A stretch of 8,041 nt of DNA, from contig JAAZDL010000081.1 in assembly GCA_012512795.1 (NCBI GenBank), forward strand, positions 1-8,041. Reading direction: 5' to 3'. The DNA is from Mycoplasmatota bacterium. GTDB lineage: Bacteria > Bacillota_I > Bacilli_A > RF39 > UBA660. The notes beneath the pieces are model-generated. The model searched no databases and had not been told where the DNA came from. It saw only the letters and a program-made list of their open reading frames with translations. The translations under genes were made by a program, and so were the position numbers. Below are positions 1-7,389 of this stretch, piece after piece; position 1 is the stretch's first letter, and every line of letters starts with the position of its first letter.

Positions 1-1395
1 AATATCTCTATCTAAAGTAAGTCCCCAAGCATACTTTAATATATTAAAGAATAATGCATTTCTTATATTATTGTCAGCATTCATTATTTCACGAATATTA
101 AATACTATAAAATCAGCATCACTATCAATAGTAGTTTTACCAGTAAAGTAATATCTTAACTCTCTAGTTAAAGGTCTTATTTTTAACTCAAGACGTTCCA
201 TTATATCTCTTTCATGTGTATGTTCTGTCATTGATAAAAGTCTTCCTTTTATAGTTGCATAAACATCATCAAAAGTTGGGTAGTCATGAGAATCCACTTT
301 ACTAAAATTAGTATTATAATCTATTTTATATCTTTTATATGTATCTTGAACTACCTCACTAAATAATGTAAGCACATCTTCTTCTATATCAGGACTATAA
401 TATTTCATAAATGCTTTTAAAGTTTGTAAAGTACGAGTTAAAACAGCATATCCAACTCCTTCTTTTATTTCATCTTCATCAGCATCCAATACTATTTCAA
501 GTGGATTTATCATACCGAAATCTCCACCTTTACCTAAATCTATAAAATCTCCACCATATAGTTTAGTCATTTCTTCGAGTTCGCCTTCAGGATCAATCGC
601 TATAATTTTATGACCATTTCTTATATTGCTTCTAAGTAGAACTTTAGCAGCTGTTGATTTACCAGAACCAGATGTACCTAGTATAATCATATTAGCATTA
701 TTTCTATTAAATTCTTTTTTAGTTTGATATAAGAACTGATTAAATAATATAACACCACCAGAGTAATCAACTCCGAGTAAACAAGATAATCCAGGGTCTT
801 TTATACTATCAAACACAAAAGGATACATCGCAGCTATAGTAACTGAAGGAATCGGAGTTCCAACTCTTGATTCAATATCATTAGCTTCAAAAATAGGCAA
901 CATACTCTTAAGTATTTTCTCTTGCTCAAATCTAAGAACTAATCCTCTCATACCCATCGCATCTAAATAGTTTTTAACTTGCACTTTTTTATTTTCTAAT
1001 TCTTCATGAGAATCAGCAGATATAAGTATATGCATTTGAAAATCAAATATTCTAGCTTGAGTAGCTGTTAACATTTCAATAAAACTTTCAATACTTTCAT
1101 AATCTTGTCTTATTTGTTCTTGACTAGTTCTATCATGTTCATTTTGATATCTTGATTTCATATCAGCAATTTCTTTATTTAACATTTTAGATAAAACAGA
1201 AAAAGCAATTGGTATATGTTTAACACATATTTTAACACCAGATAATTGCGTAAGATTAGCTAAAAAGCCTTCACTTATCATTTTCGGATAACTTATTATC
1301 GTTAATATAGCACAATATTTATCACTTATAATAATTTCAGCAGGCTTAAATTCTAAGCTTTTTGGTGCTAATTGACTTTTAAAACTTACACTCAT
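1..1395 (-). CDS. VirB4-family conjugation ATPase, ATP-binding body (3' end beyond window)
   Basis: This is an open frame of 465 codons that begins MSVSFKSQLAPKS and runs off the left edge, so the C-terminus is missing. VirB4 proteins are the ATPases at the inner face of type IV secretion/conjugation channels and power pilus assembly and substrate transfer. A Walker A motif GTSGSGKST lies at residues 240-248, followed by DPEGE (about 268-272) and a downstream INPLEI segment, both typical of the VirB4/TraC/TraE clade. Walker B is not seen and should lie past the edge. The N-terminal 200 residues hold a helical region and a GTPIPSVT segment. The ATG overlaps the stop of the preceding gene as ATGA, with a weak GGTGAT ribosome site 6 bases upstream, so translation is probably coupled. 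The domain that normally starts VirB4 appears to be encoded by that preceding gene. I am sure of the family; the exact subfamily (Tn1549-like or mycoplasma ICE-like) is not resolved. Confidence 0.9.
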   Translation of the reverse strand, partial: MSVSFKSQLAPKSLEFKPAEIIISDKYCAILTIISYPKMISEGFLANLTQLSGVKICVKHIPIAFSVLSKMLNKEIADMKSRYQNEHDRTSQEQIRQDYESIESFIEMLTATQARIFDFQMHILISADSHEELENKKVQVKNYLDAMGMRGLVLRFEQEKILKSMLPIFEANDIESRVGTPIPSVTIAAMYPFVFDSIKDPGLSCLLGVDYSGGVILFNQFLYQTKKEFNRNNANMIILGTSGSGKSTAAKVLLRSNIRNGHKIIAIDPEGELEEMTKLYGGDFIDLGKGGDFGMINPLEIVLDADEDEIKEGVGYAVLTRTLQTLKAFMKYYSPDIEEDVLTLFSEVVQDTYKRYKIDYNTNFSKVDSHDYPTFDDVYATIKGRLLSMTEHTHERDIMERLELKIRPLTRELRYYFTGKTTIDSDADFIVFNIREIMNADNNIRNALFFNILKYAWGLTLDRDI

Positions 1396-1964
1396 GCCGT
1401 CATCACCGTCCCAAAATTAGTGGTTTCTCCACCATTCATAAATCCATCAAGTAATATTCTCAAATCATCATTGCTTACTTGTGCAGATTGAAGGCCTGCT
1501 CCTGCTAAACCAGATACTAAGTTTTGTATTCTTTTTTGAATTATATCTGGCCTTCTATCTTTAAATAAAATAAAATACTCAGTATCAGTTACATTAACTT
1601 CTTTACTCATAAACAAGTTAGCTTTATCTATGTCTTCTCTTACTAATTTTCTAATAGCTGGTGTTTGTACTTGATTAAATAACAATTTTAATTGAGCCAA
1701 GTATACATTTATATCAACAGGTCTATCAGCCACTATAAGCCAAAAAGGATAATCTAATGTATTATAAAAGTTTCTCAAATTAAATATTGAATTGTTTTGA
1801 GATTCATAATCTAAAATAAATATATTTCTAGGTCTTACCTTTACTCCAGTTACTCTAAAGCCGTTATCAAGTATTATTTCTCCATTTTGTATACCTCTAA
1901 TAGGTAGCCAATTTTCTGCGTACTTTTGAGCCTTAACGTTTACTTTCGTCTTTTTCGGCATCAT
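1392..1964 (-). CDS. TraC/VirB4 N-terminal-domain-like conjugation protein
   Basis: This protein of about 190 residues has no signal peptide or membrane segment. It resembles the N-terminal domain found in VirB4/TraC-type ATPases of Gram-positive conjugative elements: after a basic start comes WLPIRGIQNGEIIL, then a beta-rich GFRVTGVKVRP strand region, then LDYPFWLIVADRPVDINVYL, and TEYFILFKDRR near residue 130. It carries no Walker motif. It sits directly before the Walker-containing VirB4 body and overlaps it by 4 bases (ATGA), so the two probably act as one split ATPase. Start choice: the frame is open to a GTG at 1985 and also has ATGs at 1976, 1964 and 1961. I prefer the tandem ATGs at 1964/1961 (MMPKK or MPKK) because GGGA lies a few bases upstream. 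This start overlaps the preceding gene by about 30 bases. The family link rests on motif resemblance and context. Confidence 0.72.
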   Translation of the reverse strand: MMPKKTKVNVKAQKYAENWLPIRGIQNGEIILDNGFRVTGVKVRPRNIFILDYESQNNSIFNLRNFYNTLDYPFWLIVADRPVDINVYLAQLKLLFNQVQTPAIRKLVREDIDKANLFMSKEVNVTDTEYFILFKDRRPDIIQKRIQNLVSGLAGAGLQSAQVSNDDLRILLDGFMNGGETTNFGTVMTA

Positions 1965-2271
1965 CGTTTCCCACATAACTTGCACACCATCCTCTCCATA
2001 TATATTTTGTAGGGTTATTATAAAATAAGAATATCTCAGTTAAGAAAACTAAAATATTATGATAGTAAGGAAGAGGCATAACTAAGAATAAACATACTCC
2101 AGCAGGAGCTAATTTTATAATTATACCGCTTAACCCTTGATCACTAACTAGAAACATTAAAAGAAGTGTTGTAACACAACCAACCCCTGCGATTAAGAGA
2201 TCAATTCCTCTAAACATATTGAATATTAGTAAGCTTTTCTTACTGTTTGCAGGTATTAGATAATTGTTCAT
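1933..2271 (-). CDS. PrgI/VirB3-like inner-membrane conjugation protein
   Basis: This 112-residue protein has two hydrophobic segments, at about residues 23-42 and 49-67, a short amphipathic/hydrophobic stretch (72-84), and a charged tail rich in D, E and K. The motif KYIWRGW at 89-95 and the preceding MPLPYYHN are characteristic of PrgI-family proteins of Gram-positive conjugative elements. These are small membrane proteins that fill the VirB3 position beside VirB4. The gene lies between a TrbL-like gene and the VirB4 pair, which is the order seen in Tn1549-type transfer modules. Its ATG is preceded by AAAGGA about 9 bases upstream. That site lies right after the stop codon of the TrbL-like gene, so the 15-base junction suggests coupled translation. 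The 3' end overlaps the next gene. No key feature appears missing. Confidence 0.8.
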   Translation of the reverse strand: MNNYLIPANSKKSLLIFNMFRGIDLLIAGVGCVTTLLLMFLVSDQGLSGIIIKLAPAGVCLFLVMPLPYYHNILVFLTEIFLFYNNPTKYIWRGWCASYVGNDDAEKDESKR

Positions 2272-2286
2272 ATTCTTTTTTCCTTT

Positions 2287-4356
2287 CTATTTATACACAT
2301 TAGTTCTATTTGCTCTACGGCTTGCGCCTTTATTACTATATTTTTCAGATTGAGCAACATTAGCATTTCTGCTAGTTTTAACTACACCACCAACATCTCC
2401 ACCAGCTTTTGCAACTTCTGTCATTTGAGAAGAACTACTTGTACCTTTTGCTCTAGCGTGTTTGTCATATATTTTGCTAGCTTCGGTAACTCCAGCATCT
2501 TCGTTAACCGCTTTATTAAGGAATAACTGTGATTCCCACTCTGCTTCGTAAGCTTTCTCGGCAGCTTCTTTAGATTCCATATATTCTCTTTCGGTTCTTG
2601 CAATTTCTGCAACAGCCTTTTCGTGTTGTGTATTTACTGCCTCGTTATATTTAGCTTCATCAAAGACCTGTTTTCCACTAACAATATCAATTTTATTAAA
2701 ACTACTTTTATCTATCTCAGGAACAGTTGTATTTCTTGCAAGATCATAAGCTGCTTTTTTAGCTAAGACAGAAGAGTTTTTAGAAGCCATTGTACTTGCA
2801 TATGAAGATTTATCACTTCCATATTTTATGCCATCACTGTTTTTTTGATTAGCAAGAGTTTCTCCTCTGAGCTTCATCATATTATCTAAAGATTTATTAC
2901 TATCTGCAAAAGAACCAGCTCGAGACTCTTGCCTTGTACTAATTCCAAGAGCTTCTTCTCCTCTTGAAAGACCATAAGTAAGGCCACCGGCAAAGCCGCC
3001 ACCACCTACCCTTGCTATATTAGCAGCTCTTTCTCTATTAGCTTTTCCAGTAGTATTAACATTTTTAAAGAAATCAGACACATTTTTTCCTTTAGAACCA
3101 CCAGCAGCTCCTCCGAAAGCTCCAGCAAGTGTATTACCAAATGTTCCAGTAAATCCAGCTTTGCTTGCTCTTCCAGCTAAGAATCCTGAACCGGCACCTA
3201 TTAATCCACCACCAACTGCTCCTAAGAAGTTTCCAAATCCTTTTTTATTATTTTCTGACAATTTAGAGCCAAATATTGAATCAATCCATGCAGGTAACAA
3301 TTGAGCTAATCTATATCCTGCTACAATTATTAGTACTAAAATTAACATTGCTGTTATACCATCAGAATTAAGATTTTCAGTATTCAACAACTCTGACATA
3401 GAAGAATAGAATTTTCCAATAAACGCGGTCACAAAAAACATAGATCCAACTCTTATGAATACATCTAAAAATGTTTTCCATAGTGTATCTATAAAGTTGC
3501 TCCATACTTTTGATTTCATTCCACCATCTATAATACTTATAATAGCTATAGGTGCTAAAATTTGAAGTATAATTAATTTAAACATACGAACACCAACTTC
3601 AATAGCTATTTTAACTATACTATATACTAAATATAATCCCATAACTGTACTTAAAAGTGGCCATTTATAAGCTACTGATTGCGTTATATCAGCAGAAAGC
3701 CCAGTGATTTTCATCATATCAAAATCACTATCGCTAGAATTCATTATATCACTATAGACCATGCTTGCTCTATATGTGGTTTCATTTATATCATGCAAAA
3801 ATAATTGGAGAGTCATAATTGATAAGTATCTACCAAAGTTATCTATATCAACAGTTGAATCAGCACCAAATATAAATCTAGATAATAGTCCATTGTCACC
3901 TTCTTCGACTGCTTCAACACCTGCAAAATCTTTTAATACAGTAAACTCATAACCTTCTGGAGGCCCAATTATAAGCAAAGTAACTTCATTTAATAGACTA
4001 AAAATTAAAGTATATGAAACAAGTAGACCTGCTACTATAAATAAATTTGTAACTAATTTAGGTCCACCAATTGATTTATCTTCTAATTTTTCCGGATTAA
4101 CTAAGTATTGAATAAAAGAAATACCTAGTTTAAACATAATAACTACTATTATAATTGCTTTGACTCTATCTACCAAAGGTCCTACCCATGAATAAATAAC
4201 ATCAAAATTAAGTTGAGACATTAACATAAATAAGTTATAAGAATAGGCAACTAATGAATAAACTATCCCATCTAATGCAAGAAAAATAAACATAAAAGGT
4301 GCTAGTAACCAACTAACAACTGACGAAACTAATATTAAAGATGTTATAAACGACAT
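2287..4356 (-). CDS. TrbL/VirB6-like polytopic conjugal transfer membrane protein
   Basis: This 689-residue protein has two halves. Residues 1-360 are strongly hydrophobic, with segments at about 5-48 (probably two), 65-85, 101-127, 235-255, 258-278, 293-315 and 335-358, and a hydrophilic, probably extracytoplasmic loop at about 130-225. Residues 375-465 are very rich in Gly and Ala (GAVGGGLIGAGSGFLAG, GGGGFAGGLTYG). Residues 420-689 form a charged, low-complexity tail with a likely coiled coil at about 565-610. This layout matches TrbL/VirB6-type channel proteins of Gram-positive and mycoplasma ICEs, which build the inner-membrane pore of the type IV system. The tail probably lies in the cytoplasm. 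It is the first gene of the transfer cluster, with AGGA 9 bases before the ATG and a promoter upstream. The assignment comes from topology, glycine-rich region and neighbours; sequence identity between such proteins is generally low. Confidence 0.78.
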   Translation of the reverse strand: MSFITSLILVSSVVSWLLAPFMFIFLALDGIVYSLVAYSYNLFMLMSQLNFDVIYSWVGPLVDRVKAIIIVVIMFKLGISFIQYLVNPEKLEDKSIGGPKLVTNLFIVAGLLVSYTLIFSLLNEVTLLIIGPPEGYEFTVLKDFAGVEAVEEGDNGLLSRFIFGADSTVDIDNFGRYLSIMTLQLFLHDINETTYRASMVYSDIMNSSDSDFDMMKITGLSADITQSVAYKWPLLSTVMGLYLVYSIVKIAIEVGVRMFKLIILQILAPIAIISIIDGGMKSKVWSNFIDTLWKTFLDVFIRVGSMFFVTAFIGKFYSSMSELLNTENLNSDGITAMLILVLIIVAGYRLAQLLPAWIDSIFGSKLSENNKKGFGNFLGAVGGGLIGAGSGFLAGRASKAGFTGTFGNTLAGAFGGAAGGSKGKNVSDFFKNVNTTGKANRERAANIARVGGGGFAGGLTYGLSRGEEALGISTRQESRAGSFADSNKSLDNMMKLRGETLANQKNSDGIKYGSDKSSYASTMASKNSSVLAKKAAYDLARNTTVPEIDKSSFNKIDIVSGKQVFDEAKYNEAVNTQHEKAVAEIARTEREYMESKEAAEKAYEAEWESQLFLNKAVNEDAGVTEASKIYDKHARAKGTSSSSQMTEVAKAGGDVGGVVKTSRNANVAQSEKYSNKGASRRANRTNVYK

Positions 4357-4378
4357 ATTTTCACTTCCTACTCTAATA

Positions 4379-4418
4379 ATTATAATAAAATTATATCATA
4401 AAAGAAATTCAATTAAAA
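4379..4418 (-). promoter_or_regulatory. Putative sigma-A promoter of the transfer operon
   Basis: Reading the minus strand, a perfect TATAAT (4390-4395) lies 17 bases after a weak TTTTAA (4413-4418, three of six consensus positions). A second TATAAT sits at 4379-4384 but has no good partner at normal spacing. Transcription would start about 25-30 bases before the TrbL-like ATG. The whole stretch 4376-4500 is extremely AT-rich, so chance matches are likely. The strongest argument is position: just past the yebC terminator and just before the first transfer gene. Confidence 0.5.
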
Positions 4419-4494
4419 GTATTTTATTTATTTTAGTTCCAAAGAAAATCTTAAATAATTAATATTTATCTATTATAAAGTTTAACATACTTTT

Positions 4495-4523
4495 GAATAA
4501 TAAAAAAGAGTTATAATAACTCT
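4495..4523 (-). terminator. Intrinsic terminator of recG-yebC, overlapping the yebC stop
   Basis: On the minus strand the palindrome AGAGTTA-TTA-TAACTCT (4507-4523; a 7-base-pair stem with a 3-base loop) is followed at once by a run of T residues (4502-4507, then TATTATT). The TAA stop of yebC (4511-4513) is inside the 3' arm of the stem, and the last codons of yebC form the 5' arm. The stem is short and AT-rich, so it may be leaky. It still marks the end of the recG-yebC operon and separates it from the transfer genes. Confidence 0.72.
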
Positions 4524-5227
4524 ACATTATGATAAACATCACTTACATCATCTATTTCTTCAAGCATTGATATAAGTCTTTTAAATTTTTCTTCATCTTC
4601 TTCATTTAACTTAATAGTGTCTTTAGCAAAATATGATATTTCATCTATTTCAAATACTATTTCACCAAAGAAGTCTTCTAATGCTTTTTTAGCATTATTT
4701 AAATTAATTACATCAGTGTATACAACAGTAATATCTTCTTCTACTTCAATATCAGCAACATCAACATCACCAGTTATTAATGCATTCATCACATCTTCTT
4801 CACTTTTATCTTTTAATCCTACTACACCAAAATGATCATACATAAAACTAACAGAGTTTTGAGTAGCCATTTTAGCTCCACATTTATTAAATGCAGTTTT
4901 TAAATAACTTAGTGTTCTATTTGAATTATCAGTTAAACACTTAATGATTAAGTTACTTCCACCTTGAGCAAATGCTTCATATTCAACTGTATCATAGCTT
5001 TCAGTAGTACCTTTTTTTACTTTTTCTATATTTCTAGCTATTACATCAGCTGGAACTTGTTCCCTTTTAGCTTTTTCAATTACTCTTCTTAATATATCAT
5101 TTGTTGCTGGATCTGGATTAGATTTTGCAGCTTGAAATATTTCTTTAGCGTAAATTGAATATAATTTAGATTTCTTAGCTGCAGTTTTTGCCATACTAGC
5201 AGCTCTTACTTCATGAGCTCTTCCCAT
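4511..5227 (-). CDS. yebC: YebC/PmpR-family protein (YebC2 type)
   Basis: This 238-residue protein starts MGRAHEVRAASMAKTAAKKSKLYS, the signature of the Firmicutes YebC2/YeeI branch; the other branch starts MAGHSKW. The family fold has three domains: a basic helical N-terminal domain (about 1-75), an alpha/beta domain with EAFAQGGSNLIIKCLTDNSNRT (about 84-108), and an acidic C-terminal domain ending DVYHNVEL. Length is normal and no residue block is missing. YebC proteins were long annotated as transcription regulators; recent work on the family and on mitochondrial TACO1 supports a role in relieving ribosome stalling at proline-rich stretches. The gene follows recG by 14 bases, and its ribosome site AAAGGAG overlaps the recG stop region, so the two are very probably co-transcribed. 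The ATG is the only start that keeps the conserved N-terminus. The name is secure; the precise cellular role here is inferred. Confidence 0.95.
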   Translation of the reverse strand: MGRAHEVRAASMAKTAAKKSKLYSIYAKEIFQAAKSNPDPATNDILRRVIEKAKREQVPADVIARNIEKVKKGTTESYDTVEYEAFAQGGSNLIIKCLTDNSNRTLSYLKTAFNKCGAKMATQNSVSFMYDHFGVVGLKDKSEEDVMNALITGDVDVADIEVEEDITVVYTDVINLNNAKKALEDFFGEIVFEIDEISYFAKDTIKLNEEDEEKFKRLISMLEEIDDVSDVYHNVELL

Positions 5228-5241
5228 TTTAAATTTCTCCT

Positions 5242-7242
5242 TTAATTTAGATTTGTTAACTCTCTTACTATTTTAGCATATTCTTTGTAATGTTTGAAAT
5301 CATCTTCAATATTATCATTTAAAAACTCTCTTGAATCATCTCTTGTTTGTAGAAGTATTTTCATATCAGTACGAAGATTAGCAATTTTAAAATCCATATC
5401 GCCACTTTGTTTAACACCAAACAAATCACCTTCGCCACGCATTTCATAATCACATTCAGTTATATAAAATCCATCATTACTCTCCTCAAGAACTTTAAGT
5501 CTTTTATTTAGCGAACTACCAATTAGTATACATGTTGAATCAAATTCATTTCTTCCAACTCTTCCTCTTAACTGATGAAGTGTTGCTAAACCAAATCTTT
5601 TAGCATCAAATATAACTATCATGGTTGCATTCTTAACATCAATTCCAACTTCAATAATAGTTGTAGAAATTAATATGTTTGTCTTTCCATTTTTAAAATC
5701 TTCCATTATTTTATCTTTATCTTGTTTTGATAATTTGCCATGCATAATAGAACTTTTAATATTATTTTTAAAATATAAATCAATATTTGTTTTTAAATCA
5801 TTAACAGTAGTTAAATCTAAAACATCACTTTCTTCAATAAGTGGAGATACAACATATATTTGATGATTTTTTTCTATTTCTTTTGACATAAGTTCATAAA
5901 CACTAAGAAGATCTTTCTCAGATTTTATAATAGTCTTTATTTCTTTACGACCTTTAGGTTTTGTTTTAATATTAGATATATCCATATCTCCATATATTGT
6001 CAAAGCAAAAGTTCTAGGTATAGGAGTAGCAGACATATATAGTATATCTGGAAGAAGCCCTTTGTTTTTTAAGTTTGCTCTTTGATTAACTCCAAATCTA
6101 TGTTGTTCATCAGTTATAACAAGTCCTAAATTTTTAAACTCAACATTATTACTTAATAATGCATGTGTCCCTATAAGAAAATCTATTTTACCTTCTTTTA
6201 ACTTTTCAATAACAACATCTTTATCTTTTTTCTTCATACTACCAACAAGTAAATCTATTCTAACATTAGTACTTGCTAATATATTTTTTATAGTTTCATA
6301 ATGTTGATAAGCTAATACTTCAGTTGGCGCCATTAATGCTGTTTGGTATTTTGCTAAATAATTAATATAGGCAGCTACTATAGAAACAATAGTTTTTCCA
6401 GAACCTACATCACCTTGAAGCATCCTGTTCATTCTTTTACTAGATACCATATCTTTATATATATCTTCTATTGCCGTATCTTGATCAGGTGTCAATTCAA
6501 AAGGTAAACTTCTTATAAAGTCATTTACATCATTAGTATCAACATTTTTTAAATATCCAACTTTACTTTCTTTTTTAAGTTCTTTTAAATAATTAATTTT
6601 AAACATAAACTCAAAAAGTTCTTCATATTTTAATTTAATTTTAGCTTTTTTTAATAATTCCTGACTTTGAGGTCTATGTATTTGAAGAACAGCTTCTTTT
6701 TTAGAAATTAACTTATACCTTTCATTTAAATATTCAGGTATATAATCTACATAATCATCATAATCATCTAATGCTTCATATATATATTTTTTTAGTTGTT
6801 TAGAAGTTAGTCCACTAGTTAAATGATAAACACTTTCTATAGATCCACTTTCTAACTTTTCAAATTTTATATCAGAAGCTATAACAGTATTTTTTAAAGC
6901 ATCGTATTTCCCAAATACAGTTATTACTCTACCTGGATATAAATTATTTTTTAAAAAAGCTCTATTAAATATCATAACAGCTATCATTTTTTTATTTGAC
7001 ATAGCCCTAAAAGTAAGACTAGTCATATTAGCTCTAAATCTTCTTGTTAATGGTATTGAATCTACTATACACTCAATAATTACATTTTGTTTATCTTCAG
7101 CAGTTTTAATATCATCTAAAACTATTAAGTCATGTCTATAAGGATAATAATTGACTAAATCATTTATAGAAGTTATATTTATATTTTTTAGATATAAAAG
7201 AGTTTTTGGTCCAAGACCTTTAATAGATGAAAGTGTCTTCAT
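5242..7242 (-). CDS. recG: ATP-dependent DNA helicase RecG
   Basis: This 666-residue protein is close to the usual RecG length. RecG is a double-stranded DNA translocase that remodels stalled replication forks and branch-migrates Holliday junctions. Domain order: a helix-hairpin-helix-like start (SIKGLGPKTLLYLK, residues 6-19), the wedge/OB-fold domain (about 45-150) that splits the fork, helicase domain 1 with Walker A GDVGSGKT (277-284), motif II DEQH (378-381) and motif III SATPIPR (404-410), then helicase domain 2 with TTIIEVGIDV (527-536) and HQLRGRVGR (556-564). The C-terminal MRGEGDLFGVKQSG block (601-614) belongs to the translocation (TRG) region. All catalytic motifs are intact. The ATG is supported by GGAGG 6 bases upstream and by alignment with the family N-terminus. 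It is first in an operon with yebC. Many codons end in A or T, as in a very AT-rich genome. Confidence 0.97.
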   Translation of the reverse strand: MKTLSSIKGLGPKTLLYLKNINITSINDLVNYYPYRHDLIVLDDIKTAEDKQNVIIECIVDSIPLTRRFRANMTSLTFRAMSNKKMIAVMIFNRAFLKNNLYPGRVITVFGKYDALKNTVIASDIKFEKLESGSIESVYHLTSGLTSKQLKKYIYEALDDYDDYVDYIPEYLNERYKLISKKEAVLQIHRPQSQELLKKAKIKLKYEELFEFMFKINYLKELKKESKVGYLKNVDTNDVNDFIRSLPFELTPDQDTAIEDIYKDMVSSKRMNRMLQGDVGSGKTIVSIVAAYINYLAKYQTALMAPTEVLAYQHYETIKNILASTNVRIDLLVGSMKKKDKDVVIEKLKEGKIDFLIGTHALLSNNVEFKNLGLVITDEQHRFGVNQRANLKNKGLLPDILYMSATPIPRTFALTIYGDMDISNIKTKPKGRKEIKTIIKSEKDLLSVYELMSKEIEKNHQIYVVSPLIEESDVLDLTTVNDLKTNIDLYFKNNIKSSIMHGKLSKQDKDKIMEDFKNGKTNILISTTIIEVGIDVKNATMIVIFDAKRFGLATLHQLRGRVGRNEFDSTCILIGSSLNKRLKVLEESNDGFYITECDYEMRGEGDLFGVKQSGDMDFKIANLRTDMKILLQTRDDSREFLNDNIEDDFKHYKEYAKIVRELTNLN

Positions 7243-7267
7243 AATTCACCTCCAGTAAATCTTGTAT

Positions 7268-7296
7268 ATTATAACATATATTAATGTATTTTTAAA
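7268..7296 (-). promoter_or_regulatory. Putative promoter of recG-yebC (proximal)
   Basis: The minus strand carries TATAAT (7268-7273) preceded by TG one base upstream, an extended -10 element. Seventeen bases further is TTTAAA (7291-7296, four of six consensus positions). Predicted start is around 7261, giving a leader of about 19 bases that contains the GGAGG site of recG. This is the best-matching minus-strand promoter in the interval. Confidence 0.6.
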
Positions 7297-7332
7297 CATT
7301 TTAAAGTTATATTGTTTAAATAGTAAGTTTAT

Positions 7333-7361
7333 ATTAAAAGATATGCAAAATATATTGACAA
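7333..7361 (-). promoter_or_regulatory. Possible second, distal recG promoter
   Basis: The minus strand reads TTGTCA (7356-7361, five of six), then 17 bases, then TTTAAT (7333-7338, five of six). Its -35 box uses almost the same base pairs as the -35 box of the plus-strand small-RNA promoter, so the two would compete for RNA polymerase. A chance match in AT-rich DNA is possible. Confidence 0.35.
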
Positions 7362-7383
7362 AACATCATATTTTGTTTAGTAT
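7355..7383 (+). promoter_or_regulatory. Sigma-A-type promoter of the plus-strand small RNA
   Basis: A perfect TTGACA (7355-7360) is followed by a 17-base spacer and TAGTAT (7378-7383, four of six consensus positions). Transcription is predicted to start near 7388-7392, right where the first hairpin begins. It points away from recG and toward a strong terminator about 100 bases downstream. No plus-strand protein gene lies in between, so it appears to serve a non-coding transcript. Confidence 0.62.
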
Positions 7384-7389
7384 ATAGAC

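Noticed and set aside
1..1395. Frameshift or pseudogene as the reason for the short VirB4 start
   Set aside because: The frame is open throughout, Walker A is intact, and the upstream protein ends at a tidy 4-base overlap, which fits two genes rather than a broken one.
3761..3952. Plus-strand open frame of 63 codons inside the TrbL-like gene (similar frames at 2421-2612 minus, 4617-4835 plus and 5621-5863 plus)
   Set aside because: All lie within well-supported minus-strand genes, lack convincing ribosome sites and encode low-complexity peptides, as expected for shadow frames.
7283..7300. Inverted repeat AATGT-N8-ACATT over the recG -35 region as an operator
   Set aside because: Five-base arms in very AT-rich DNA are expected by chance, and no regulator is nearby.
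7343..7387. Plus-strand mini-frame of 14 codons starting at the ATG in AGATATGC
   Set aside because: It has no ribosome site and overlaps the promoter hexamers of the small RNA, so it is unlikely to be translated.
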